A DNA stretch of 64,000 nucleotides from Mesorhizobium sp. C432A (lineage in GTDB: Bacteria > Pseudomonadota > Alphaproteobacteria > Rhizobiales > Rhizobiaceae): the NCBI RefSeq assembly GCF_030323145.1, contig NZ_CP100470.1:5125001-5189000 (forward strand), read 5' to 3'. The notes under the pieces are model-generated. The model was not told the origin of the DNA. It saw only the letters and a list, made by a program, of their open reading frames with translations, and did not search any database. Positions 43,022-50,548 of this stretch are shown here, piece after piece. Numbering within the stretch: position 1 is the first letter of the stretch; every line of letters begins with the position of its first letter. The position numbers and the translations under genes are program-made.

Positions 43022-43361
43022 CTTCGTCTCCTGTCGTTGTTGGCGAGCTCCGCCGTGTTCCCGCATAAGGCGAAAACAGCGCAGATCGAGGTGGCGGGCT
43101 CCTGGAGGCAAACGCAGCCGGTACGGTCTTGTTCCGCAAGCGGAGACTAAATTGATCGGCTTCCGGTCATGCCAGCAGAACCCGCACCCGCAAGATTCGC
43201 ATTGAAGCACAATCCCTCAGGAGACCTTCGACATGGATGATGCACGGCTCCAATTCCGGTGGCGATTGCGGCCGGCGCCGGCATTGATCCGGTGACCGCG
43301 TCGCCCGGCCAAGACCGGAACCGACCGCCTTCGTGCCACGCCGTGAAGTTTCAAGCAAAGG
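43022..43361. other. Intergenic region without clear gene
   Basis: 340 bp between two reverse exported-protein genes. I see one short forward frame (ATG near 43233 with AGGAGA upstream, about 20 codons) but no support for it, and no repeat or RNA motif. Confidence 0.4.
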
Positions 43362-43664
43362 TCATTGCTTCGGCGGCTGCGCAGGCACCTCGCCAGGCTT
43401 GATCACCGGCGTCTTGCCCTGATCCGGCGGCGGCTGCGTCATACCCTGGTCACCACTGGGCGGCGGCTGCAGCACGCCGCCGCAGGGACCGAGCGTGCTG
43501 GTCGATTCGCCGCCGCCATTGGCGACCGGCGGCTTCTGACCATCGTCCTGAGGCTGCGCCTGGCAAGGCGCGGCAGGGCCGTGCTGGTCGCCATTGTCCT
43601 GCGCAGCCGCCGGGTCGGCCAGCGCCAGGAGCAGCACGCATGGGATGAGGGGGAAAGTCTTCAT
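43362..43664 (-). CDS. Small exported proline-rich protein
   Basis: 100 residues with a signal peptide (MKTFPLIPCVLLLALADPAA, cleavage after AAA). The mature part is Pro/Gly/Gln-rich (QPQDDGQKPPVANGGGEST, PPPSGDQGMTQPPPDQGK) and has two cysteines. Low complexity, probably unstructured in the periplasm. No known function. Confidence 0.65.
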   Translation of the reverse strand: MKTFPLIPCVLLLALADPAAAQDNGDQHGPAAPCQAQPQDDGQKPPVANGGGESTSTLGPCGGVLQPPPSGDQGMTQPPPDQGKTPVIKPGEVPAQPPKQ

Positions 43665-43824
43665 GGTCCAGCTCCTCTGGATTCATCTCCTTGGCAAAGC
43701 AGACTAGTCCTTGGCAAAGCAGACTGGCGGCAATTGGTTCCACGGAGATGGAGTGGTTGCCGGAACCTGACAGCCGGAAGTGAGTTCCACCTTCTCGACG
43801 CAAAGCCGCCCGGAGGAGGCAATC

Positions 43825-44153
43825 ATGGAAGAACGAAACAGAAAACCCAATGACGAGGTCGAGGCGCCACCGAGCAAAACGATGCCCGCGACAGGATCGC
43901 CAATGACGAGGTGGAAGCGCCGACGCCGCGCCGGCAGGATTAGGATGCGCTGCGTGGCGCAACGGTCCTGCCCGACGGAGCAGATGAGGAAAGCCTGCCG
44001 GACACCACCGGTGTCGAGAAGGAAGGCGAATTGCCCGAGGAGGATGACGACAACCCCTACCAGGACAGTGACGATGCCTTGCCCGACGACGCCGAGGAAG
44101 CCGCCATTGGTCACGACCTGGCGAGGCGCGGCGGCCCGTTCGACGACGTGTAA
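43825..44153 (+). pseudogene. Degenerate gene for a small acidic protein
   Basis: A GGAGGAGG site precedes ATG 43825, which reads MEERNRKPNDEVEAPP. About 45 bp on, the likely continuation (NDARDRIANDEVEAPTPRRQ) is in another frame, ends at TAG 43941, and then stays open in that frame for an acidic stretch (PDGADEESLPDTTGVEKEGE, PFDDV) to TAA 44151. One frameshift and one in-frame stop therefore break a plausible gene of about 110 codons. Family unknown. Confidence 0.5.
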
Positions 44154-44544
44154 GGCAGCGACCGCGGACTTTCGAGAGGTTTCCCGGGACGTCCACGCCG
44201 TCACCAGTTGGACCAAGGATGAGCTGAAGGCGATGCCGGAGCATCGCGATTTTTCGAAGGATCCGGCTGGCCGGATCCTTCGTTTAAGCCGCCTTGGCGG
44301 TTTGGCTTAGCCCTTGTGGTCAAGGGCTGGACGGCGACAATCTCGGCACCTTCGACAGCCGAGAAGCAGCCGAGAAGCACGAACGCGAAGCCCAATATTT
44401 CAAGCGCCGTCGAGGCCGCTCGCCTGAAATCTTCAAAGTGCGCAAGAAATCCCCGCCGCGGGCGGTGCAGACACGCTCCGGCATCGCGGCGCTGCGAACC
44501 GGGCCATCGACCGCCGGCACTTGGGTGCCGACGGGCTCTGACCT
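44154..44544. other. Intergenic region with palindrome and a small gene remnant
   Basis: 391 bp. 44257-44280 is a near-perfect palindrome (AAGGATCCGGC and GCCGGATCCTT, 2-bp loop). From about 44328 to 44425 a forward frame reads GDNLGTFDSREAAEKHEREA, like a short rhizobial protein whose start is lost. No complete gene seen. Confidence 0.35.
44257..44280. terminator. Strong palindromic hairpin
   Basis: Eleven-base arms AAGGATCCGGC and GCCGGATCCTT with two bases between. It could terminate transcription of the degenerate gene upstream. There is only a short T run (CGTTT) after it. Confidence 0.4.
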
Positions 44545-44766
44545 TCAATTCGACCCGGGATCGCCGAGCGCCTCGGTGACGAAGGACGCCGCGATCAGGT
44601 CGTCGGCGTCGAGGCGTAGGGAGCCTTCGACACCTCCCATGATGGCTGCGACCTTCTGGAAGGTCTGCATCTCGTGTTCAGTAACGCTGGCGTCTCGCAT
44701 CCTGGCTTTCAGATCGGCGATGCGTCGGCCCAGGGAGGCCGACGTTCCGATTTCTCTGTTCGACAT
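44545..44766 (-). CDS. Small hypothetical protein
   Basis: 73 residues from ATG 44766 (MSNREIGTSASLGRRIADLK), which has GGAGCAGGA upstream; an earlier start at 44787 is possible. The middle (KARMRDASVTEHEMQTFQKV) is helical and polar. No family recognised. A palindromic TATATA element lies 45 bp upstream. Confidence 0.55.
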   Translation of the reverse strand: MSNREIGTSASLGRRIADLKARMRDASVTEHEMQTFQKVAAIMGGVEGSLRLDADDLIAASFVTEALGDPGSN

Positions 44767-44810
44767 GGTGTCCTGCTCCTCCCCCAACCCATGCTGTGGA
44801 CGTACTCAAG

Positions 44811-44831
44811 GCTGCCTATATATAAGGCAGC
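44811..44831 (-). promoter_or_regulatory. Palindrome around TATATA upstream of 44766 gene
   Basis: Arms GCTGCCT and AGGCAGC flank ATATATA. The AT centre could serve as a -10 element for the reverse gene and the arms as an operator. Inference from symmetry and position. Confidence 0.35.
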
Positions 44832-45032
44832 GCGAATACAGTCGCCGCAACGCGCGATATCTGGGAAGGTTCCGGCGCCAAATAGTCACGAAATAATACG
44901 TGGTGGGACTCGGGTATGTTAAGCGCCGACGCGGAGATAGACACCGCAGCAAGCGGCTGCGGCAATCGGCCTGGCCAACCCGTGTCGCGGGTCGCGAACG
45001 CGGGTCGGACTTTGATCGCCGCGCGCGAACAG

Positions 45033-45437
45033 TCAGCGAGAGGCCGGAACCACGCCGGACACCGAGCGCGTTTCGGGCGAAAACACCACGAAAGCAAAAA
45101 CCAGAACGGCAGCGGCGATAATGAGCGAGCCGCCGGCGACGATCGGTTCAAGCGCCGGGTTTCCCTGCAGCATCACGTACAGCGCCGGCAGCATGATCAC
45201 CAAGCCGAGAGTGTAGAGCCCGTAGTGGATCATGGCGACGCGACGCGCCGCCTTTTGCGGATTGAGCGCGTAGTAGCCGCCGAAGATGGCGCTCGTCACC
45301 CAACCGAGCAGATTGATATGCGCGTGCGCCGGAAAAGCGGCGTGGTCGCCCGAGATCGCCATCTGCAGGCCGGCCGCAATCCCCAACATCAGGAACAAGA
45401 TGGCAGTTTTGAAAAAGAGTTCCGAAATCCTCGGCAT
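45033..45437 (-). CDS. Small membrane protein resembling heme-copper oxidase subunit I segments
   Basis: 134 residues with four hydrophobic helices. The second carries AFPAHAHINLLGWVTSAIFG, a His-rich segment like that in heme-copper oxidase or nitric-oxide-reductase subunit I-like proteins. The start at 45437 (MPRISELFFKTAILF) is the first one in register with the first helix. It may bind heme or be a small accessory protein; function unproven. Confidence 0.72.
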   Translation of the reverse strand: MPRISELFFKTAILFLMLGIAAGLQMAISGDHAAFPAHAHINLLGWVTSAIFGGYYALNPQKAARRVAMIHYGLYTLGLVIMLPALYVMLQGNPALEPIVAGGSLIIAAAVLVFAFVVFSPETRSVSGVVPASR

Positions 45438-45590
45438 GTCATTTCTCCCCCTATGCGGTCTGCGACCGCTTGCGTCCTGGAGAATACACCCACGCGCAGA
45501 AATTTTCCACGCCGCGCTTATGGGCCATGCCTGCACAGCTTTTTGCACGCTGTTCGACTTTTCTGGCTGCCACAACCCGGCGCCGCCCCG

Positions 45591-45827
45591 CTACGGCGTC
45601 AGCAAGATGTCGGCGCCCGCTCGCTCGTCGAACACCACCGCGCAGCCGCGCCCCAGCGCCACTGCCGACAGCGCGTTGGCCACCGTCTCGTCCGGCGATA
45701 CGAAATCACCGGTCAGCACTCGCAACTCCTCCACCGCCCTGGCCATTGACACGCAGTGCCCGGCAACGCGATCGCTCGTGCAGGCGTCAATGACGCTGAC
45801 GAGGTCGATCATCTCGAACTTGCCCAT
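45591..45827 (-). CDS. Small hypothetical protein divergent from dinB
   Basis: 78 residues from ATG 45827 (MGKFEMIDLVSVIDACTSDR), with GGAGG 5 bp upstream. The frame runs open far upstream (46844), but that part is antisense to dinB. The protein is acidic to neutral with VEELRVLTGDFVSPDETVAN. No family known. The SOS box before dinB lies upstream of it and might also affect it. Confidence 0.55.
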   Translation of the reverse strand: MGKFEMIDLVSVIDACTSDRVAGHCVSMARAVEELRVLTGDFVSPDETVANALSAVALGRGCAVVFDERAGADILLTP

Positions 45828-45963
45828 ACCGGCCTCCACAAAAACAGCGTCCCGTCGCGGATATGAACGCCGAGGCGAGAGACAATGTTCCGCAGGTCCG
45901 ATGCCCAGGCGGAGCACTCGACAGCCCGACCTGGAACGGGCCGGCCGGCGACAACCGCTTCGC

Positions 45964-45997
45964 TTGACAATAGGCCCTGTTTGTTCTCTATTTGTTC
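45964..45997 (+). promoter_or_regulatory. dinB promoter with LexA (SOS) box
   Basis: TTGACA (45964) and TCTATT (45987) are 17 bp apart. The alphaproteobacterial LexA box GTTC-N7-GTTC covers 45983-45997 and overlaps the -10, so LexA would block transcription. It lies 64 bp before the dinB start. Confidence 0.8.
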
Positions 45998-46060
45998 GGC
46001 AAAAACGCCTCTCACAACAGACGCGGCTAATGCTGCAACGCCGCAAAGGGAACGGTCGGG

Positions 46061-47300
46061 ATGGAGCCCACCATCCTGCATGCGGATCTCGACGCCTTCT
46101 ACGCCTCGTCGAGCAGCTGCTCGACCGGCGCTCAGGGGCAAGCCGATCGCCGTCGGCGGCGGCGTCGTGCTTGCCGCTTCCTACGAAGCCAGGGCTTTCG
46201 GCGTGCGCGGCGGCATGCCCGGACGACGCGCGCGCGAGCTTTGCCCCGGACTGATCTTCGTCGGCGGCCATTTCGCCGACTATCAGCGGCTGGGCGACGC
46301 CGCCATCAAGGTGCTCGACGATTTCACGCCGCTGGTCGAGCGGATTTCCATCGATGAAGCCTTTGCCGACGTCGCCGGCTGCACGCATCTGTTCGGGTCG
46401 CCGGCCGAGATCGCCGCCACGGTGCGTCGGCGCGTCCGGGCAGAGCTCGGCCTGCCGATCTCGATCGGCGTGGCGCGCACCAAGCATCTGGCCAAGATCG
46501 CCTCGCAGGTGGCCAAGCCCGACGGGCTGGTGGTGGTCGATCCGGACACCGAACTTGCCTTCCTGCATGATCTGCCGGTCGGGCTGATGTGGGGCGTCGG
46601 CCCGGCGACCAGAGCGCGGCTGGCCGAGATCGGCATCGAGACCATCGGCCAGTTGGCAAAGACGCATGGTGGGGCGCTGCGAAGATTGCTCGGGCCCGCC
46701 GCCGGCGAAAAGCTGGCGTCGCTGGCATGGAACCGCGACCCGCGAAAGCTCGAAACCCACAGGCGGTCGCATTCCGCCGGCGCGCAGTCGGCGCTTGGCA
46801 GACGGCCGGCCGAGGCGCGTATCTTCGGACCCGTCCTGCTGCATCTGGCAGACCGGGTCGCCAGCCGGCTCAGGGCGAAATCACGGCCCGGGCGCACGGT
46901 GACGGTGCGCGTGCGTTTTGCCGATCTGCACGCTGTCACACGCTCGCTGACGCTCGAGCAGCCGATTTCGGCAACCGCGATGCTGGCCGAAATCGCCGGG
47001 GAGCTGGTGCGCGGCGTGCTGGCCGCCAACCCTCGAGAGAAGACCATCTCGCTGCTGGCGATTTCGGTGTCGCAGATGGAAGAAAGTGCCGAGCTGCAGC
47101 TGGAGCTGCCGCTCGGGCTTGCCGATGAAAAGCAGCGACCCGGCAGCAGGCAAGGCCTGGCGCGCTTTGGCGCCGACCGCGCCATCGACAAGATCCGCCA
47201 GCGCTTTGGCAGAGAGGCTGTCGGCTACGGCGCCGTGGCGCTGGAAGCCCGGCGCTCGGTTCCCGATGCCTTCCGCGAACTGGCGGAAAAGGAACTGTGA
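46061..47300 (+). pseudogene. dinB: dinB, DNA polymerase IV, with two apparent 1-nt deletions
   Basis: ATG 46061 opens MEPTILHADLDAFYAS, the catalytic first strand of Y-family polymerases. The expected VEQLLDPALRGKPIAVGGG follows only if one base is restored near 46107 and another near 46129; after that the frame is open to 47300 with SIDEAFADVAG (catalytic acids), GIGVARTKHLAKIASQ-like palm/finger block and the little-finger domain. Length about 413 residues if corrected. As it stands the N-terminal catalytic Asp is separated from the rest. Two nearby deletions in GC-rich DNA could be sequencing errors or a real null allele. Confidence 0.85.
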
Positions 47301-47534
47301 GTGCGGCGCGACGGCGAGGCCAATGTTTAGGCTGGGCCAGTCCGCGCTGCATTGCCGCTCTGTTTGAGCAGGCCGACCAACCAGGCCAGACCCGCCGCAG
47401 TTTCGGACATTTTTCGCACCGCAACCCGGCCACGCCATGCACGCCCAAGAACAACGCTTTGTCGATGAAGGTGGACTTGCAGTTAGTGCATCGGGACCAA
47501 GAAAACCCGGGACGGGACGACGGCGCCGCGAAGG

Positions 47535-47563
47535 TTGACAGTGCCGATCCGTCTGGCATTATC
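47535..47563 (+). promoter_or_regulatory. Promoter for the precursor-peptide genes
   Basis: TTGACA (47535-47540) and ATTATC (47558-47563) are separated by 17 bp. The first precursor start at 47586 follows with a GGAGG at 47574, so the leader is short. A good sigma-70-type match. Confidence 0.65.
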
Positions 47564-47585
47564 GCGTAAGCTTGGAGGATTCACT

Positions 47586-47684
47586 ATGAAGAAAACCTAT
47601 TCGAAGCCTGTTCTGGTCAAAAAAGGCAAGCTTTCGCAGGTTACGGCGCTCGCCAATGGAGCGGGTTCCGGCCCGATCGAGTGA
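47586..47684 (+). CDS. RiPP (lasso-type leader) precursor-like peptide 1
   Basis: A 32-residue peptide: leader MKKTYSKPVLVKKGKLSQVT, then ALANGAGSGPIE. The leader fits the Y-x2-P-x-L-x3-G-x-L-x3-T pattern recognised by RiPP recognition elements in lasso peptide systems, with Thr at the penultimate position before the presumed core. It has a GGAGG site and a promoter upstream. Two paralogues follow with the same leader and different tails. No processing enzyme is in the window, so modification is unproven. Confidence 0.75.
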   Translation: MKKTYSKPVLVKKGKLSQVTALANGAGSGPIE

Positions 47685-47742
47685 GGTCGTTGAGTCGGAC
47701 TTTCGCCTGATCTGGCGGCCCGCCTTACACTGGAGATGCGGC

Positions 47743-47841
47743 ATGAAGAAGACCTATTCGAAGCCGGTGCTGGTCAAGAAGGGCAAGCTCTCGCAGGTTA
47801 CAGCCGACAATGGTAACGGCTCCGGGCCAGTCGCAGTCTAG
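47743..47841 (+). CDS. RiPP (lasso-type leader) precursor-like peptide 2
   Basis: A 32-residue peptide with the same 20-residue leader as peptide 1 and the tail ADNGNGSGPVAV. Codons differ at synonymous positions from the first copy (for example GTGCTGGTCAAGAAGGGCAA), which shows selection on the leader protein. GGAG lies upstream of the ATG. The tail keeps NG and GSGP from peptide 1, so core variation is moderate. Confidence 0.75.
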   Translation: MKKTYSKPVLVKKGKLSQVTADNGNGSGPVAV

Positions 47842-47914
47842 CAGCCGATTATCCGACGCCTCGTGCCGTCTGGCCGGGAACAGGGCTTTGGGTGCCCGAC
47901 GTGGAGAGTGGAAA

Positions 47915-48001
47915 ATGAAGAAAACCTATCTGAAACCGGTGCTGGTCAAAAAAGGCAAGCTCTCGCAGGTCACCGCGAACGGTGCTTCCAATCCGCGATA
48001 A
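47915..48001 (+). CDS. RiPP (lasso-type leader) precursor-like peptide 3
   Basis: A 28-residue peptide: leader MKKTYLKPVLVKKGKLSQVT (Ser6 changed to Leu) and the short tail ANGASNPR. GGAG precedes the ATG. The tail lacks the GSGP of the first two and ends in Arg, so a different core is likely. It converges on the reverse gene ending at 48033. Confidence 0.75.
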   Translation: MKKTYLKPVLVKKGKLSQVTANGASNPR

Positions 48002-48032
48002 ACCCTTTCACCCCGATTAATCGCGACACGCT

Positions 48033-49223
48033 TCAGCGCACAACCACCAGATCGTCGAGCACGAGCTGCCAATAGTGGCTCGTGGAGAGGCGCACGCGCG
48101 TCACCGCCGCCAGCATCGGCGCATAGTGGACGGGCGCCAGTGCCGACAGGACGATCGTGTCGCTGGCGATCAGCCGGTCGCCAAGCCAGCTCTCGACCAG
48201 TGCGGTTTCGCCTTCGGACTTCAACCATGCCGCTGTCAGCATCACGGAATGGAACCCGAACGGTTTGTCGCTCGAGAATTCGGCCGGGTGTCCGCTGCTC
48301 GTATAGCAGACATGGTCTCCCGAGATATTGCCGTTGACGTAGCCTTCGCTGCCTTCGGTATGATCGCGCGCCAGTGCGTTCAGGTTGAACCAGGTCAACC
48401 CGGCATAACCGGACGGCACCTTGCGTAGGCCGCGCGTCGTGACATCGTCGAAACCGATGGCCTGCAAGGACGCGGCGCTGTCGACAGCCGCGTTCTCGGG
48501 CGACAGCAGGCCGAGCTCGGTCGGGTAGGCGGACAAGGCCAGTCGTCGTTCCATGCCATCGCCGGTGACTTCGATCGCGTCGGCGTCATCGGGCAGATCG
48601 AGACGGAAGCCAGCCCCAGCACTTAGCGGATGCACCGCCACCTCTTGCCCTTTCGCCATCACCGAGATGCTCGCCGAAGCACCGTCCGCTACGCGGCCGC
48701 TGAGCCGGCGTATCGCAAACAGGCCGACCGGCTGCAGCATTGCTTCCGAGGCCAGCCCGGTGGGCGAGCCCGGCAGCGGCCGGAGGTGCTGCGACTGGAC
48801 CTCGTTGGCGCTGCTGGAGCGCCAGCCGGGCGGAACCGACACGGTGAAGCGGTAGCTGCCCGGCACATGGATGGGCGCGGCCCGACGTTTCGCCGACGCC
48901 AGGAAATTGGCAAAGCCGCCGCGGTTGCTCCGCGCCGCGGCGACGAAGCGGCCGTCGCCATCATGCAGTCTGACCATGATGCCGGCCATCGGGCGGTCGC
49001 CGAGCCCGTAGCGGCCGTCGCGATCGGCATCGAAATAGACAAAGGACGAATGATTGAGCTTGCCGTGGTTGCCCGACCAGTCCCGGCGCACGGCGTAGTC
49101 GTTGGCCGGATCTTCACGAAGCCGGGCTCTGAGACGAGACCGCGCCAGCCGCCAGGCGAGAGCCGCAACGACAGCGGCGAACCCGACAAGGAGTATTGCC
49201 TTGATCACGGACGGCTCAAGCAA
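48033..49223 (-). CDS. Membrane-anchored protein with SdrD B-like domain
   Basis: 396 residues. A single N-terminal helix (AILLVGFAAVVAALAWRLAR) anchors it; the rest would be periplasmic. Residues about 58-115 (SSFVYFDADRDGRYGLGDRP, then GIMVRLHDGDGRF) look like an SdrD B-type calcium-binding domain. The C-terminal part (YWQLVLDDLVVVR) is beta-rich, perhaps lectin-like. It converges on the RiPP-like precursors, sharing a short gap. No known family function. Confidence 0.7.
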   Translation of the reverse strand: MLEPSVIKAILLVGFAAVVAALAWRLARSRLRARLREDPANDYAVRRDWSGNHGKLNHSSFVYFDADRDGRYGLGDRPMAGIMVRLHDGDGRFVAAARSNRGGFANFLASAKRRAAPIHVPGSYRFTVSVPPGWRSSSANEVQSQHLRPLPGSPTGLASEAMLQPVGLFAIRRLSGRVADGASASISVMAKGQEVAVHPLSAGAGFRLDLPDDADAIEVTGDGMERRLALSAYPTELGLLSPENAAVDSAASLQAIGFDDVTTRGLRKVPSGYAGLTWFNLNALARDHTEGSEGYVNGNISGDHVCYTSSGHPAEFSSDKPFGFHSVMLTAAWLKSEGETALVESWLGDRLIASDTIVLSALAPVHYAPMLAAVTRVRLSTSHYWQLVLDDLVVVR

Positions 49224-49353
49224 TGCTGTCGGCCCTGCTCATCTGGATCTCCTGCACATACATCGATCCATATATCGATGCTGCAGGCGCTTGAGCAACC
49301 GGACACGGGACCGGCGGACCACGGCATCGGCGTCACATACCCATTTCAGGCAC

Positions 49354-50331
49354 CTATTCCGGCGATGGCACCGGCGGCTTCGTGGTCAGCGCGGCGCCGA
49401 AGGCGGCGACGACCACGGCGGCGACGCCCGCGCATTGCAGCGGGCTCAGGGTCTCGTGCAGGAACAGGAAGCCGGCCAGCGCGCCCAGCGCCGGCTCCAG
49501 ACAAGTCAGCGTGCCGTAGAGCCTGGCCGGCATCCGGGTCAGCGCCACCATCTCCAGCCAGAACGGCAAGGCGCTGGAGAACAGCCCGACCAGCAGCGCG
49601 CTGACCAGGATCGCGGGTGCGATCAGGCCGGTACCCGCCTCGGCTAGGCCGAACGGCAGGGCGAGAGCAGCGGCAATGACCAGCCCGTAAGCCGTGGTCT
49701 GGCTGCCAAGCTCGGCGCCCGCCTTTTGCGCAAAGACGATGTAGAGCGCCCAGCAGCCGCCGGCGGCCAGCGCCAGCATCACGCCGATCGGGTCGAGTGC
49801 ACTGCCGGAGTGGATGAAGGGCGACAACAGCAATATGCCGGCAACGGCCAGCACCACCCAGACGAAGTCGGTGGCGCGCCGCGACGACAGCGTCGCCACG
49901 AGCAGCGGGCCGCAGAATTCGAGCGCCACCGCGACGCCGAGCGGAATTCTGGCGAGCGCTGCATAAAACAGCAGGTTCAGCGCCGCGAGGTTGACGCCGT
50001 AGGCGATGAGCCAGGGCAGCACGGCGCGCGACGGCCGCACCCGCCACGGCCTCAGCACCGCCGCCAGCATCAGCGCCCCCACGACCAGCCGCAGCGCCGT
50101 GGTGCCATTGGCGCCGATCAGTGGAAACAGGCCCTTGGCGAAGGTGGCGCCGATCTGGATCGACACCATGGCGCCAAGCAACGCGCCGATCGGCAAGCCC
50201 TTCGCTTCAGCTGCGGCAATCTGCGTCGACGTCAATTCCAGTCCCTCCGCGCGGTGCGCCGCAGCGTTGGCCCGAGATATGGATAATAGGCCTGGCTGTC
50301 GTGTGGCACGGGCAGACTGTTGATGGGGCAA
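49354..50331 (-). CDS. EamA/DMT family exporter (RhtA-like)
   Basis: A 325-residue protein with ten hydrophobic helices in two EamA repeats (GALLGAMVSIQIGATFAKGL and GVMLALAAGGCWALYIVFAQ). The layout and the ARIPLGVAVALEFCGPLLVA segment resemble RhtA, the threonine/homoserine exporter. The first 45 residues are polar, and a later start near 50190 is possible. Substrate unknown. Confidence 0.85.
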   Translation of the reverse strand: MPHQQSARATRQPGLLSISRANAAAHRAEGLELTSTQIAAAEAKGLPIGALLGAMVSIQIGATFAKGLFPLIGANGTTALRLVVGALMLAAVLRPWRVRPSRAVLPWLIAYGVNLAALNLLFYAALARIPLGVAVALEFCGPLLVATLSSRRATDFVWVVLAVAGILLLSPFIHSGSALDPIGVMLALAAGGCWALYIVFAQKAGAELGSQTTAYGLVIAAALALPFGLAEAGTGLIAPAILVSALLVGLFSSALPFWLEMVALTRMPARLYGTLTCLEPALGALAGFLFLHETLSPLQCAGVAAVVVAAFGAALTTKPPVPSPE

Positions 50332-50360
50332 GACGTGGAAGGCGAACGCCGACGCATTTC

Positions 50361-50541
50361 CTCTCCTCCGTCGATCGGGGGAGAGGTGTCGAGCGAAGCT
50401 CGACGGAGTGGGGGTCGACCGTCCATCACATCCGCCCGATTGCCTGCTTGCCGGAGGCGGCGACCGTGGGTTTCATGAGCGCCTTCCCCCACTCCGTCGC
50501 CGCTTCGCGGCGCCACCTCTCCCCCTCCGGAGGGAGAGGAA
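50361..50541. repeat. Inverted pair of a related GC-rich intergenic repeat
   Basis: 50361-50418 (CTCTCCTCCGTCGATCGGGG, GAGGTGTCGAGCGAAGCTCG) and the inverted relative 50486-50541 (CCCACTCCGTCGCC, CTCTCCCCCTCCGGAGGGAG) flank about 65 bp. Same design as the other pairs but a different core. The IS element inserted 8 bp after it. Confidence 0.65.
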
Positions 50542-50548
50542 AAGAGGC

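Noticed and set aside
44294..44896. 200-residue forward frame containing GDNLGTFDSREAAEKHEREA
   Set aside because: Only the short stretch looks protein-like; the rest is antisense to the gene at 44545. Treated as a gene remnant.
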